Of a DNA stretch of 64,000 nt, positions 33,230-43,107 are shown piece after piece; within the stretch, counting starts at the first letter, position 1, and each line of letters opens with the position of its first letter. This DNA is from Lepidonotus clava (taxonomy: Eukaryota > Annelida > Polychaeta > Phyllodocida > Polynoidae). A program made the translations under genes and the position numbers. The notes below the pieces were generated by a model. That model was not told where the DNA came from and did not search any database. It was given only the letters and a program-made list of their open reading frames with translations. The stretch covers positions 32,035,927 through 32,099,926 of the forward strand of contig OW387136.1 of NCBI GenBank assembly GCA_936440205.1, given 5' to 3'.

Positions 33230-35506
33230 ATGTCAGCCACCGGTGACTTTGAGGCTTCCTCTAACCCCAAGCCTCAATCTTTGCGGCCCGCAGGACACGA
33301 TGTGTCAACATCATATACAGGGAATGTGGAAAACCGCCACCTGGTAGGTAATCCCTTAGACGGGGAGGCACAGAGACAGGAGGTCGCAGCCAGACCCAAG
33401 CAGCTCTGCCCCGAAGGTGCACAAAATTACCAAACCCGTGGCAGAGGTAAACCATTTCCCTGGCACCTAGGGTCCAAAGATAGGCCGGTTCTTGACGAAG
33501 GACTTGAAACCCTAACACACTCGGGACGAGTTGAAGGGAAGAACCGTCTCACGGAATATCAGCAATATTGGAACCCAGGGTACGTACCACCTACGGACCA
33601 CGAAACTGGTACTAGCTCTCGCTCCACCTGTGAATCCGATGTGAACAACCCGTGGTGTAACCAAAGTGTTCCTTATCGTTTACTACCTGCTGCGGGAGGC
33701 GAAGGCGAACAGGAAGTTTCCAATGAAGATAACCTATTTTCTTCAGGAAACCTAAAACAACGACAAAACACCGCGGACAACTCCAGCCCATCAGGGGGAA
33801 AACGCCCCGAAAATCCGGTAATCCTACCTGATGGGAGCTCTCTCACCTATCCATTACCCCAACGACTTGAGTTTATCAGTCACCCACTGGTAACACCAAC
33901 TCACCCCAACCCGGGGGCGTCCATTCCTTATTCCACTGTAGCTAAGGGAAAAACAGTGGGAGGGGATAGGGGAGTGGGAAGGGAAGCAGAGGGAAACGGC
34001 GAGAAAGTAGGCAGTTTACAACCCTATCGATTAACTTACGGTGTAGAAACGAACTTAGACCAAGCTAGTAAAAGAGCGGAAGCTCGGGCCTTTGATCCAG
34101 CCGAAATATTAAAGCAGTGGGCAGACTCAAGCCCCGAAAAGCACATAGATTTAGAGAGGCTAAGCGATCAGGATAGTGAAGAAAATGTAACGCTCAAAGC
34201 ACAAGATTTTAACACTCTAACTCATGAATCGTATGAAGAATACGAGGACGAGTACGAGGAAGAAAATAGCGAGACAGAACAAGCAGCCGCAGATGTCAGA
34301 GAGGGTAGTCCTGATAGAAAATTAGCTAGAGAAGATAAATCAACCTCGTCTTCATACGAACTTATTACCGAGGATGTTTTAGACACAGGTAAGAAAGCTA
34401 AACCAGAAAGTGAGGACGAAATTAGTGTAGAAGAAATACCTGTGAAAGAACAGTGGGACGATCACGATATACAAAACCTCCACGAAAATAATATGGCGGA
34501 AGGAGGCGTTCCTTTGATGGATCTAGTAGAAGAAAGAGAGGAAGCCATTATTCAAGACAAACCTACTATCCTTCGAATGATGCTCGAGCTTCGACCTTCG
34601 CTTGCAAACAGACCTTGCTGTGCGAAGAGGTTCTCCTCTTTGCCCTCTACATGTGCAATATTCCAAGATAATGCAGAGTGTCTAAATGTTGTCTTACGTT
34701 GTGGAGGTCGAGTAAATCCCACAGAATATCATCCTTTCGGACCACTCCATGCTGCCACAATCATGGGAAGAGAAGATATGGTGAGGATCCTCATCAAAGA
34801 AGGTGCTTCAGTAAACGAAGTTGTCCACGTAAGCAAATTTCCTTTTGACTTCAAACACTTGATAGGGCGTCAGTCTGCTCTATCAATTGCATGTGGTACC
34901 AACAGGTTGGACATTGTGAGGGACCTAATTGAGTTTGGTAACTTGGATCTTACCAAAGCTAGGCACAATCTGTGCCTCATGAACAGTAACCTTATCTTTT
35001 CACTTAATGATCATTTGGACATCATACAGACCCTGATATCTCGAGGAATGCCCATAGACGCCCGCTGTCGGTGTCACATGGACAATCGAGGCCTGTTGAA
35101 TCAAGCTATCTGCCAAGGTTTGTACAGACTGGCAACGCTTTTACTGGCTCATGGAGCTATTCCTGACTGGCTGTGTCATGACTGCACGCACATCACTCTT
35201 GTTGAAAGCTTTCCTCAAGATTTCGTCGAAAGCCTTCTTGTATCTGGAGCGTGTTCGATGGACAAGCGAGTGTCTGAGGCCTTTGTCACTGAGAAACTCT
35301 GGAGTCAACTCACGAAAAAGACCTCAAAACCTATGACACTTGCAAAGCTCTCTGTAAGAGCAGTCAGAACTCATATCAGGAACTCTCGTCCTTGTCATGA
35401 GAGAAGTGTATGGGTGGATGTTGACCAGCTACTCCAGTGCTTTCCTGCACATTTCAAAGATAAGCTGAAACTGAAAAATGCTAGTCTATTGCAGAAGGAA
35501 GATTGA
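33230..35506 (+). CDS. LTR-linked leader fused to ankyrin-repeat/SOCS-box-like protein
   Basis: 758 codons from the first ATG (MSATGDFEASS). Residues 1 to ~420 are unrecognised: Pro/Gly-rich, then strongly acidic (YEEYEDEYEEEN). From an internal ATG at 34493 (context AATAATATGGCGG) the protein becomes ankyrin-like: GPLHAATIMGREDMVRILIK, QSALSIACGTNRLDIVRDLI, LLNQAICQGLYRLATLLLAH. It closes with a SOCS-box-like end (TLAKLSVRAVRTHI ... LLQCFPAHFKDKLKLKN). Known ASB-type proteins are substrate receptors of Cullin-5 ubiquitin ligases. There are no introns. The leader may be gag-derived, or the ankyrin part may be a captured or retrocopied gene. Two separate genes reading from 33230 and 34493 is an alternative. 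Confidence 0.6.
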   Translation: MSATGDFEASSNPKPQSLRPAGHDVSTSYTGNVENRHLVGNPLDGEAQRQEVAARPKQLCPEGAQNYQTRGRGKPFPWHLGSKDRPVLDEGLETLTHSGRVEGKNRLTEYQQYWNPGYVPPTDHETGTSSRSTCESDVNNPWCNQSVPYRLLPAAGGEGEQEVSNEDNLFSSGNLKQRQNTADNSSPSGGKRPENPVILPDGSSLTYPLPQRLEFISHPLVTPTHPNPGASIPYSTVAKGKTVGGDRGVGREAEGNGEKVGSLQPYRLTYGVETNLDQASKRAEARAFDPAEILKQWADSSPEKHIDLERLSDQDSEENVTLKAQDFNTLTHESYEEYEDEYEEENSETEQAAADVREGSPDRKLAREDKSTSSSYELITEDVLDTGKKAKPESEDEISVEEIPVKEQWDDHDIQNLHENNMAEGGVPLMDLVEEREEAIIQDKPTILRMMLELRPSLANRPCCAKRFSSLPSTCAIFQDNAECLNVVLRCGGRVNPTEYHPFGPLHAATIMGREDMVRILIKEGASVNEVVHVSKFPFDFKHLIGRQSALSIACGTNRLDIVRDLIEFGNLDLTKARHNLCLMNSNLIFSLNDHLDIIQTLISRGMPIDARCRCHMDNRGLLNQAICQGLYRLATLLLAHGAIPDWLCHDCTHITLVESFPQDFVESLLVSGACSMDKRVSEAFVTEKLWSQLTKKTSKPMTLAKLSVRAVRTHIRNSRPCHERSVWVDVDQLLQCFPAHFKDKLKLKNASLLQKED

Positions 35507-37588
35507 AATCAAACCCCTCAGTGTATGGACTAGTGGAGATGTATTTCATCCCTCCAGGGGGCGATTGGAGCCATGAACTTTCTCCACTTTTTTCTTCTAT
35601 ATCTTTCTTTGAGACTATCTCCTGGGTAGGACTGTGAAGGGTGGTGTTGGCCGATCAAGGAAAGAGTATCTCTTGGAAAGCTACTACAGCTGTGGGTTCA
35701 CATCGTCTGCACCTTGTCTGCAATGATAAGATAGACTTTATAAATATTTATAGAATGACACGGATATGGATGTGGCGGAACCGGCGCGGAACCGGCGCGC
35801 CACGAGTTCGGGTGGGGAGGGATTACGGGGGTTGGCTCCTCACCCATAATGTTAAACCCCTAGGGGTGGGGAGGGGGTGGGGGTGGGGACCAGACTGAGG
35901 TGGTGGTACCCGAGCCGCATGGGGATCCGAGGTCCGGATAACCCTAACCCAAAGACCGCTGGCCGGAACCGAACTTTTTCTTCTTCACATCGGATACGGA
36001 CTGGCGGGCTCATAAATTAAGAGTGAAACATCGGGACCACAAATTTCCGGAACCGATTCCTTCTACTCTGTCATCATAATCATCCTCCAAAAATGGGAGT
36101 TTCTTCAGGAGGATCTTCTTCTTTGAGAATCGGACATGGCCATGTGTTAGGAGGTGTTGGCTGTGATCAGCATGCTTGTAGTGTAGTCTGATGATGAGGG
36201 TCCAGTCGAAGTCTGAGATGGTCAAAACGGGGGAAAAAATGGCACTAAATGGAACTACGCATGGAAAACAACTTACCTTGCTGATGGGGCTTTACGAATG
36301 GGAGGAGGCAGTCGGCGAAGGACGAAAAATTGTTCCATTTCTTCTCAGTAGTCAATGAGAGCCGTGCATGTTGGTCGGGACCAAGCAGGTTGAACCACAG
36401 AGTATCTAAGGAAGAGGGGACTGCTCGGTCACGAGGGCCGAAGGAGCGATGGACCGAGCGGCCTGAAATATTGGAAAAAGTAATTATGGAAGGATGGGAC
36501 GAGAGTCACCCGGTCGGGGGGTCAGAAAGACACCCGGCATCCGGGTGGGTGACCAATGAAAGAAGAAGACGGATATGAGTGGAATACTGAAGGAAACCAA
36601 ATGAAAATGTAGAAATATATTGTCTTAGTCTTGGGTTGATGGTTGAGTCCGGGTAACGAGGGACCGGTAGACCAGAGGCCCGCCACTGGGGAAAGGCTGG
36701 CATGGGCCAAGACCAAGACTTCTCCCGTGCTGCCTTGAGGGATCTGGAGGCGCTGATGACGACCTCTATCCCCAGCGGCATAACAACTTGGAAGCAGGAC
36801 AAGTTGTTTCCGAAGACACTGAAGGAGAATCCCTTGCAGTGAATCGCCCCTGTGAGCAGGTGCTTGATGCTGTTTCTTCCTCGTTCTGCCATGAATTTAC
36901 ATTGTTGTACGCCAAACACTCTCTCACTGACACAAACTTAGGATCAATCAGCCCCATAGTGGCACAAACTTAGGATCAGCCCTACAGTAGTACAAACTTA
37001 GGATCAGTGTCTTTTTTCCCTCTGTTGCCCTGCTGGGTGGGTTGCTGTAGTCCATCCCGTGATCTGTTTTTGAAATTTTGCAGCCTCCTCCTTCTTCTTA
37101 GGGAGAGTATGCTGATGCTGGCCTGTGACATTGAGTTCCTTGAAGGGGTTATTATGAGTTAAGACTAGACATTAGAATTGATTTTCTTTTTCTACATATA
37201 TATATATAAAGAATCATTAGAGGTGGGATAATTGAAGGAACTGCACAAGCTGATGCTCTTTTTGTCAAATTGTCTTCACAAGCTACTGAAAAAGGGAAAA
37301 TAAAACAAGACACCCTCATACTATTGTCAAATTCACTGGGGATCCTGACTATATGTCAAAAAAAAAAAAAAAAAAAAGGAGGTACTTTGCTTTGGAGATT
37401 AGACTGCTCGAAGTATGACAAATGTCTACTTCTTTTAATTGGTGAAAATGTCATGTAAACACAAACAAATATAAACATGTCCAATGCTTGATTAATGTAT
37501 TTTGATGTTGTATATTGCTGGTGCTATTTTTATTTGTGCTCATAGTTTACTCTCCTGTGACTGGTGCTCCTATTTCGTGGTGCTGATG

Positions 37589-37628
<40 letters not shown>

Positions 37629-38048
37629 ACGTTCCTCAATGAAAGACAACTAGAGGTATAGATCGTAAACAGACTACTTTATTCTTTTTTTCTTTCGATG
37701 TTACTTAATTGTTTCTTTCTTATTTGATTATTGTCTCAACATGTATAGATAAATATTGTGCTGCATATATTGTACCACTGAATTCACCAAGGAAATAAAA
37801 TTTAAAAAAAAGTAAATTACACATTATCTAGTTTACATACAAAATAGGTATTTTGGTTTAAACATTTTCTAAATTTTCCTTTGCAGTCTCAAACTAGAAG
37901 TTGAAGAAGCGCAGCAGTGGCCACAGCAGCTAGTACCCTATGGACACCTGAAGTAGTGACAGTACTAGTAGCAGAGACCGGGAAACATACAGGCACCAGA
38001 GAAAGTGATATAGTATAGGCTGAGGTTCCTGTTCATTCTACACTTGAA
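35507..38048. other. Non-coding stretch with small repeats
   Basis: GC-rich G-runs at about 35.8-35.9 kb, three imperfect copies of ACAAACTTAGGATCA near 36930-37000, a poly-A tract at 37359-37377 and a (TGC)n microsatellite at about 37590-37622. Several short open frames lack support. No second LTR and no L1 endonuclease remnant could be found here. Confidence 0.5.
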
Positions 38049-38234
38049 ATGTGTGAGTCAGTTATACTGGTCATGCTTTGGGTGGCACAGATTGTATTCA
38101 TTTTTTTCTTCGTTTCATTCATTGTATGGGTTTTCATGGAGCACTGCATGTGTTGCAGACAGAAATTAGAACAGTACCAGTACATTAGGCGATTAACTAC
38201 AATTGGTGTACAGACACATAATGTAGAGGTTTAG
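38049..38234 (+). CDS. Small single-span membrane protein (61 aa) with Cys cluster
   Basis: One hydrophobic span (about residues 7-30: LVMLWVAQIVFIFFFVSFIV) followed by a juxtamembrane CMCCRQK and a short polar tail. The ATG follows AT-rich DNA. The shared pattern with the next ORF (FIxW, then CxCCR) supports it as real. Di-Cys motifs beside a span are often palmitoylated, which is inference. Function unknown. Confidence 0.4.
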   Translation: MCESVILVMLWVAQIVFIFFFVSFIVWVFMEHCMCCRQKLEQYQYIRRLTTIGVQTHNVEV

Positions 38235-38285
38235 AATGTTGTAGGTGTAGCATTTTGTCTTGGAGTTCAAACTGTTTTTCCAACT

Positions 38286-38585
38286 ATGTTTTTCAAGGTG
38301 ACAATGATCTGGTTACTTATATTTCAATGTATATCTGATGTACAGAGTGAAAAGATGAATGGAGGATTGTTGCAAAATACTACAAGTTTGAATACTGTAG
38401 CAAACGACGGTGTACTTTTGCCTCTTAAAATCTTAGTTAATATGCTGTTGATCATGTGTATTTTTTGCATGATTGCGTTCATAGGATGGTGTCTCAAAAA
38501 AAAGTGCAGTTGTTGTAGAGACATGTGTTGGCAAGTTAGATTCAGAAACCCCATCGAGTTACCTACATCTAGCACTAGTATGTGA
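38286..38585 (+). CDS. Small membrane protein (99 aa) with signal-like N terminus and Cys cluster
   Basis: N-terminal hydrophobic leader (about 1-20), a short ectodomain with an N-glycosylation site (NTT), a second span (about 45-68) and a cytoplasmic CSCCRD. It resembles the preceding ORF around the span exit: FIGWCLKKKCSCCRD against FIVWVFMEHCMCCRQ. It could be a type I or two-span membrane protein. No family recognised. Confidence 0.45.
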   Translation: MFFKVTMIWLLIFQCISDVQSEKMNGGLLQNTTSLNTVANDGVLLPLKILVNMLLIMCIFCMIAFIGWCLKKKCSCCRDMCWQVRFRNPIELPTSSTSM

Positions 38586-40021
38586 AGCATTGGTATTTGT
38601 CATTAAAGGGTTACGACATGAGTTACCATTACAGTCTACTAAATATTGTGTTTGCAAATATGACAAAATCATAGTGTGGCACCTGCACAGATGCCAGATG
38701 AGGGAGTGTGAAAAGAGTGTGAAAGAGTCACATATGGCCAATGCATCAGAAAGAAAAAAAAAAGCCAGAAAGCAAAATTCTTTGCAAAAGCTCAAGGGTG
38801 AACTTAAGATTCCTTAGGAGTGCTTGTCCAGTAAAGGAGAGGCATCCTTTGAAGATGTAATCTGGGTTATGTGTTTTCATCACTTGAAATGCATACATTA
38901 AGTTGCAAGTTCATCTGTATATGTTACAGACAGAAGATTTTCCATTTATTGATGAAAAGAGTAGATGCTTGCCGAAATTATGGTACTCAACACAGTGGTT
39001 GTGAAAAGAAAGTTTCTTTGATCTCATTGACGGACTGTGTTATCAGTCTACAGTTCATCTGCAAGTTTGTGTGTCAACCACCACATTATGCAGCATGTTT
39101 GTCACTTCTGACAGATAAAATAGTTTATGGTTTTGGAACTTTCTTTGTGTTGGAGAAATGATCAGTGTTCCTTTCCATTGTGTCGCGAACAATTTGGTTC
39201 TTATTCTCTTGAACGTTGTTCCACGTGGCTATCAAAAGTAGTTTCAGCATGTATGCATTTCCCCGACATGTGCCATTTTATCACTTTTCTTGTTAGTTCC
39301 ACATGTTCTGTTCTCCAAAGTTTATTGTATTACTATCATTTTGCTGTACTTATGATTTGTTCATTAACCAGGCATTGAGAAACATGTATGTATGAGGTTC
39401 CTAAAGTATGAAAGAAGTGTGAAGCACGTAGTTCCTGTTCCTGTAGCATGAAAAAGGTTTTGGTACAGTGTTCTATTTAAAAGAAGAAAGACAGAAAGTG
39501 AAATTGATGTAAGTATTGGGTTCCTAATGTATAAAAGAAAATATGAGGTATGATGTTGGTACCAAAACAGCTTCTCGTAAAGCATCCAGTTGAGCTGAAT
39601 TCAACTTTGGTGGAGGAGGGCAGGATAAATAGCAGGGAATCTACGCCCAAAAGTTATTTTCCTCTTTCTCCGAGGATGATGAATGATGTTGTTGAACGAG
39701 TTCAATCTCAAGCAAGCATTGAAAATGAAGTATGTATGAGGTTCCTAAAGTATGAACGAAGTGTATAGCTTGCAGTTCCTGTCACAGCATGAAAAAAAAG
39801 AATGTTAAAACAAATTATACTCATAAAGCATCCAGCTGAGCTGAATTCAACTTTCTACCATATTACTTTTTTTTTCTTTGTGAAAATAGGTAAAATTCCT
39901 CAAGTCATAATATATAAAACAAGGTGCATGATCATGTATTAGGCTAAGAAAGAATAAATAAAAGGTATTTTTTCAAATGTAAATGATCTCTTTTCTGTTT
40001 TGTTTTTTTTATATATTTTTT
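38586..40021. other. Non-coding stretch with diverged direct repeats
   Basis: The segment beginning GCATTGA...TATGTATGAGGTTCCTAAAG at about 39372 recurs at about 39717. AAGCATCCAG(T/C)TGAGCTGAATTC occurs near 39577 and 39825. Short open frames here overlap these repeats and are not counted as genes. Confidence 0.5.
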
Positions 40022-40085
40022 TTTATTTCTCTCTATTTCTTTTAAATTATTGTTATTATTATTTTTTTTTTGGCTCTTGAACTAA

Positions 40086-40832
40086 TCATCTAAACATGTT
40101 GTGCTCAATGCATTTCCAAAGAAAATCAATCGGGCCCATTTTTGCTGTTATGTGTCGGATTAATTTGGGTGAACAAAATTTGATTATGTACTCTGGAGTA
40201 TGATGAAATATTGTTAGCCCACCAGGAATTTCAGATAGAATTTCATCCACGTAAATTTGTCGCTGTGTCTCACTGAGATGGGGAGATAACAAAACCAAAT
40301 CAAAAGAGGAAAACCTTTTATGCTTAGAAGTACCAGCAACAGAAGTAGCTTGATTTCCTTCCAGTAGCATCACACACATTTTCTCTCTGTGATGATTAAA
40401 CAAGTAAAAGATGATGTTCGTGGAACCACAAAACAGAGCTTCATCTAACCAAGTGAAATATATGTCTTGGAATTCTGTTTCAAAAGGATCTATCTTAAGA
40501 ATTTTAACTAAATACTTGTGAAGAATATCGTCTCGATCTCTCTCAATGAGAAGTGAACAAACGCTGTGATAGTCGTTTGGCCTAACGCTTAGACAAGCAT
40601 TTCTCAGTTTTTCAATACAGTCAATTTCTTCATCTGCTTCTTTACTCAGACTGGTGCTGATGCTGGTTTGGCTACCCTTCTGGCTGCTTTTCTGTATACA
40701 GAATTTCATTATGCTTTTGAAAATTTCTTCAATTTCAAATTCAGCAGCATAATGTATTGCAGTAGATCCAGAAGAATCAGGTTCGATGAGTTGTAGGAAA
40801 AGATCATTGCTGCTGCTCCTGTCGTCACTCAT
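40086..40832 (-). CDS. Ankyrin-repeat-containing virus-like protein (248 aa)
   Basis: Start chosen at MSDDRSSSNDLF because a TATATATATTT stretch lies just upstream; an earlier in-frame start at 40940 is possible. One clear ankyrin-type segment is GSTAIHYAAEFEIEEIFKSI. The rest is helical, with possible degenerate repeats (SVCSLLIERDRDDILHKYLV; FCGSTNIIFYLFNHHREK). Divergent from the plus-strand gene at 41043 across a ~210-bp shared promoter region. AATAAA on its strand at 40027-40022. Ankyrin proteins in DNA viruses often redirect host ubiquitin ligases or signalling; whether this one does is unknown. Confidence 0.7.
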   Translation of the reverse strand: MSDDRSSSNDLFLQLIEPDSSGSTAIHYAAEFEIEEIFKSIMKFCIQKSSQKGSQTSISTSLSKEADEEIDCIEKLRNACLSVRPNDYHSVCSLLIERDRDDILHKYLVKILKIDPFETEFQDIYFTWLDEALFCGSTNIIFYLFNHHREKMCVMLLEGNQATSVAGTSKHKRFSSFDLVLLSPHLSETQRQIYVDEILSEIPGGLTIFHHTPEYIIKFCSPKLIRHITAKMGPIDFLWKCIEHNMFR

Positions 40833-41042
40833 TATTTTATTTTCAAATATATATATCAAATGGGCTTTGGGTATGACATCACCAGCAGACAACAAGTGAT
40901 GCCCACTGGCGAGTAGGTGAGAAAACGGATGGAAAACCAAATGCTTCCTGAGACATCTGCCGTCTACTTTGGAATTCGATTTTCTCGCGACTTCTATTAA
41001 TTCGTCCAGGATTATTTAGAAAAGCATTATTATTTCTCGATA
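40833..41042. promoter_or_regulatory. Divergent promoter region
   Basis: A 210-bp gap between two head-to-head ORFs. A TATATATATTTG stretch lies immediately 5' of the minus-strand start. The plus-strand start is preceded by AT-rich sequence. No other motif recognised. Confidence 0.4.
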
Positions 41043-41795
41043 ATGGATGAAAGGCAACAAAGTTATAAACTTCTCGATTTATTTCATGAGTTTGCTGCTC
41101 CAAGTTTGAAGTCACAAAGCGGTGACTACGAGGCAGCCCGCTTATACTTGGAAGAGAGAGATGAGATAATCAAGTGCAGACCAGACTTTATCCCCAAGGT
41201 GTTTGCTCATTTCAGCCAAACCATTAGTCACAGGCTCTGGATACGTAGGGCATTTCACTTGATGGATATATCGGAATGTTTTCCTTCGATTTTGAGGGAA
41301 AAGTTACTGTTGAGGATAAAACACCACGATCTCTCCAAGTTTTCTGCCATTGAGGTAATAGGATATGCAGCAAAGTTTGGTTCTGACAACATTCAAGTTG
41401 ACAAAAGAGAAGAAGCACAAGAGAAGGAAATGTGGGAAAAGGCTCTTTTACACCATTTACAAAGTAATGACCACCATCCTCAGTTCTCCAAGGAGAAGGA
41501 GCAGCAGCAGCAGCAGATGTCTTTCCTTGCTATTCAGGAAAGTGTGCTTGACATGCTGGCATGCAGACTAGAGCGCAGCATCACACCCCAATCAACAACC
41601 ATCCCAAATATTTTCAATGTTCCCGAGAAATATCTGGAAAGATATCATCCAGAAGACAAAGAAATAGCCTCTGCTCTGTTAAGAAACTGGTGCAAGTCTT
41701 GCATGCACATGGTAATATTTTCCTCTGGACTTAATCCTGATGGGAACAGGAACAAAAAACTAAATTTCATGGATATTTTGGCTCGCAACAAATAA
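41043..41795 (+). CDS. DUF5662/HD-like protein (250 aa)
   Basis: The stretch KHHDLSKFSAIEVIGYA (about residues 93-109), followed by WEKALLHHLQSNDHHPQF, recalls the H-D-x-S-K-F ... H-H-x3-N-x-H-H-P pattern of the DUF5662/HD-like family known from phages, bacteria and large DNA viruses. That family is probably metal-binding and hydrolase-like, with no proven reaction. A Gln run follows at about 157-161. The stop codon TAA lies inside its own AATAAA signal. It is convergent with the minus-strand ORF at 41882. The family call is from memory of the motif and needs a profile search. Confidence 0.65.
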   Translation: MDERQQSYKLLDLFHEFAAPSLKSQSGDYEAARLYLEERDEIIKCRPDFIPKVFAHFSQTISHRLWIRRAFHLMDISECFPSILREKLLLRIKHHDLSKFSAIEVIGYAAKFGSDNIQVDKREEAQEKEMWEKALLHHLQSNDHHPQFSKEKEQQQQQMSFLAIQESVLDMLACRLERSITPQSTTIPNIFNVPEKYLERYHPEDKEIASALLRNWCKSCMHMVIFSSGLNPDGNRNKKLNFMDILARNK

Positions 41796-41796
41796 A
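41791..41796 (+). terminator. Poly(A) signal overlapping the stop codon
   Basis: AATAAA contains the TAA stop (41793-41795) of the DUF5662-like ORF. A T-rich stretch of about 60 bp follows, shared with the convergent neighbour. Confidence 0.75.
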
Positions 41797-41840
41797 ACAA
41801 AGAAACACTTTTTTTTTTTCATTTTTTTTTTTTCATAATT

Positions 41841-41845
41841 TTTAT

Positions 41846-41846
<1 letters not shown>
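41841..41846 (-). terminator. Poly(A) signal of the Ala-rich ORF
   Basis: AATAAA on the minus strand, about 36 bp after the stop at 41882-41884. Together with the signal at 41791 it forms a convergent terminator in a T-rich linker. Confidence 0.7.
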
Positions 41847-41881
<35 letters not shown>

Positions 41882-41882
<1 letters not shown>

Positions 41883-42892
41883 CAATTGAAATCAGCTCTA
41901 ACATCCAGCTTGGTAGACATGCGGCTCTTGATAGCGTCGATCACATCGTCATATGGACAGTGGACTAAGTCGATTGAACCTCCAAAATCCCACTTCTTAG
42001 CATCGTAGCATACCAGCATTTTAAGGTTCACTCCCAGTAGCTTTCCCTCCTTCTCTAAAGCTTCGTCCAACAGCTGCAGAGTAGCAGTGCGCACTGCATC
42101 CATGTCCTGGAATATGGTAGCCTGTTCTTTTTTCCTCTTGTGGAGAGAGCTCCAGCTAGATTGCAGGCGATCAAGGGGAGTTTTCAAACGAGTTATAATG
42201 ACTGGGACCTCAGCATTCCCCTGTATGCGGGCATAGGCCACTGGGAGTTCAGCATGTAGTTTTTCAGGGTTCACCAAAAGTTGCTGGTGCTGCTTCTCCG
42301 AATTTTTAAAGAGATGATCGTACAATGTTGCTGATGGTGATAGGTCTACAAGGACAGCAACTTGTGGGAATGATTTTTTTCCCCAAGTGGCAGAGCCAAT
42401 CCTTTGACCTCTTACGAACATATCTTTATAATGATCAACTGTGTCAAGTACATCTTGGGCCATAATGTTTGCACTGGAACGAGCAAGGCGTGTCCTTACA
42501 TGAGCAAGCCATTTTGTTGTGGTATTGTTATTTCTCTTTTTGTTGTTTCCTTCTTCTGTTTCTTCTTGCCGGACAGCTTCCTTCTTGAGCCACAATGCAA
42601 GCAGCTGTTTCCTTTTATCTTGGTTTCGACATCTCACAAGAGGATGCTTGTGATCGTCAGTTAAAACACTCAGATTTCTTTTCATGATTACTCCTGTATT
42701 CACTACCATCTTCTTCAGCCTGTTGTTCCTTCTTTGGGGAAACCTAAGGGCATACTCTTTGGCTTTCCCTTCTTTCCTGAGACGTACATTATATCTCAGC
42801 ATTTCTTCCTCTGCTTCTTCAGCTGCTGCCACTGCTGCTGCTGCTGCCACTGCCGCTGCTGCCACTTTGTTCTTGTTCTTTTTCATGGTCAT
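41882..42892 (-). CDS. Unknown virus-like protein with Ala-rich N terminus (336 aa)
   Basis: Begins MTMKKNKNK and continues into an Ala tract of about 20 residues (encoded by GCT/GCA repeats), then a basic region (RKEGKAKEYALRFPQRRNN). The C-terminal half looks globular (VAVLVDLSPSATLYDHLF; LLGVNLKMLVCYDAKKWDF). No family recognised. Its own AATAAA follows. Upstream is the 448-aa ORF on the same strand, 215 bp away. Confidence 0.7.
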
Positions 42893-43089
42893 CTTTATTA
42901 TCTTCCTTGCCTTTTTTGTGATTAATAGTTTCTCTCAACCAAGTTAACTATGTGTACCACTGTAAAATCCAATTTCAAACGTTTCCTCCAAGTGTATCCT
43001 ACTATGACGATGTGTATTTGCTCCTTATCTCCTACCCAGGTTTATTTCATGGGAAATCATGAAATAACATTTTTGTGGTTTTCAAACAT

Positions 43090-43095
43090 TTTATT
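43090..43095 (-). terminator. Poly(A) signal of the 448-aa ORF
   Basis: AATAAA on the minus strand, about 13 bp after the stop at 43108-43110. Confidence 0.7.
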
Positions 43096-43107
43096 TTTTT
43101 TTTTTGT

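Noticed and set aside
36506-36919. 137-codon minus-strand frame
   Set aside because: No motif, no splice or poly(A) context; probably chance in a GC-richer patch.
38590-39768. Four short frames (72-96 codons) after the membrane-protein pair
   Set aside because: They overlap diverged direct repeats and share no protein features with one another.
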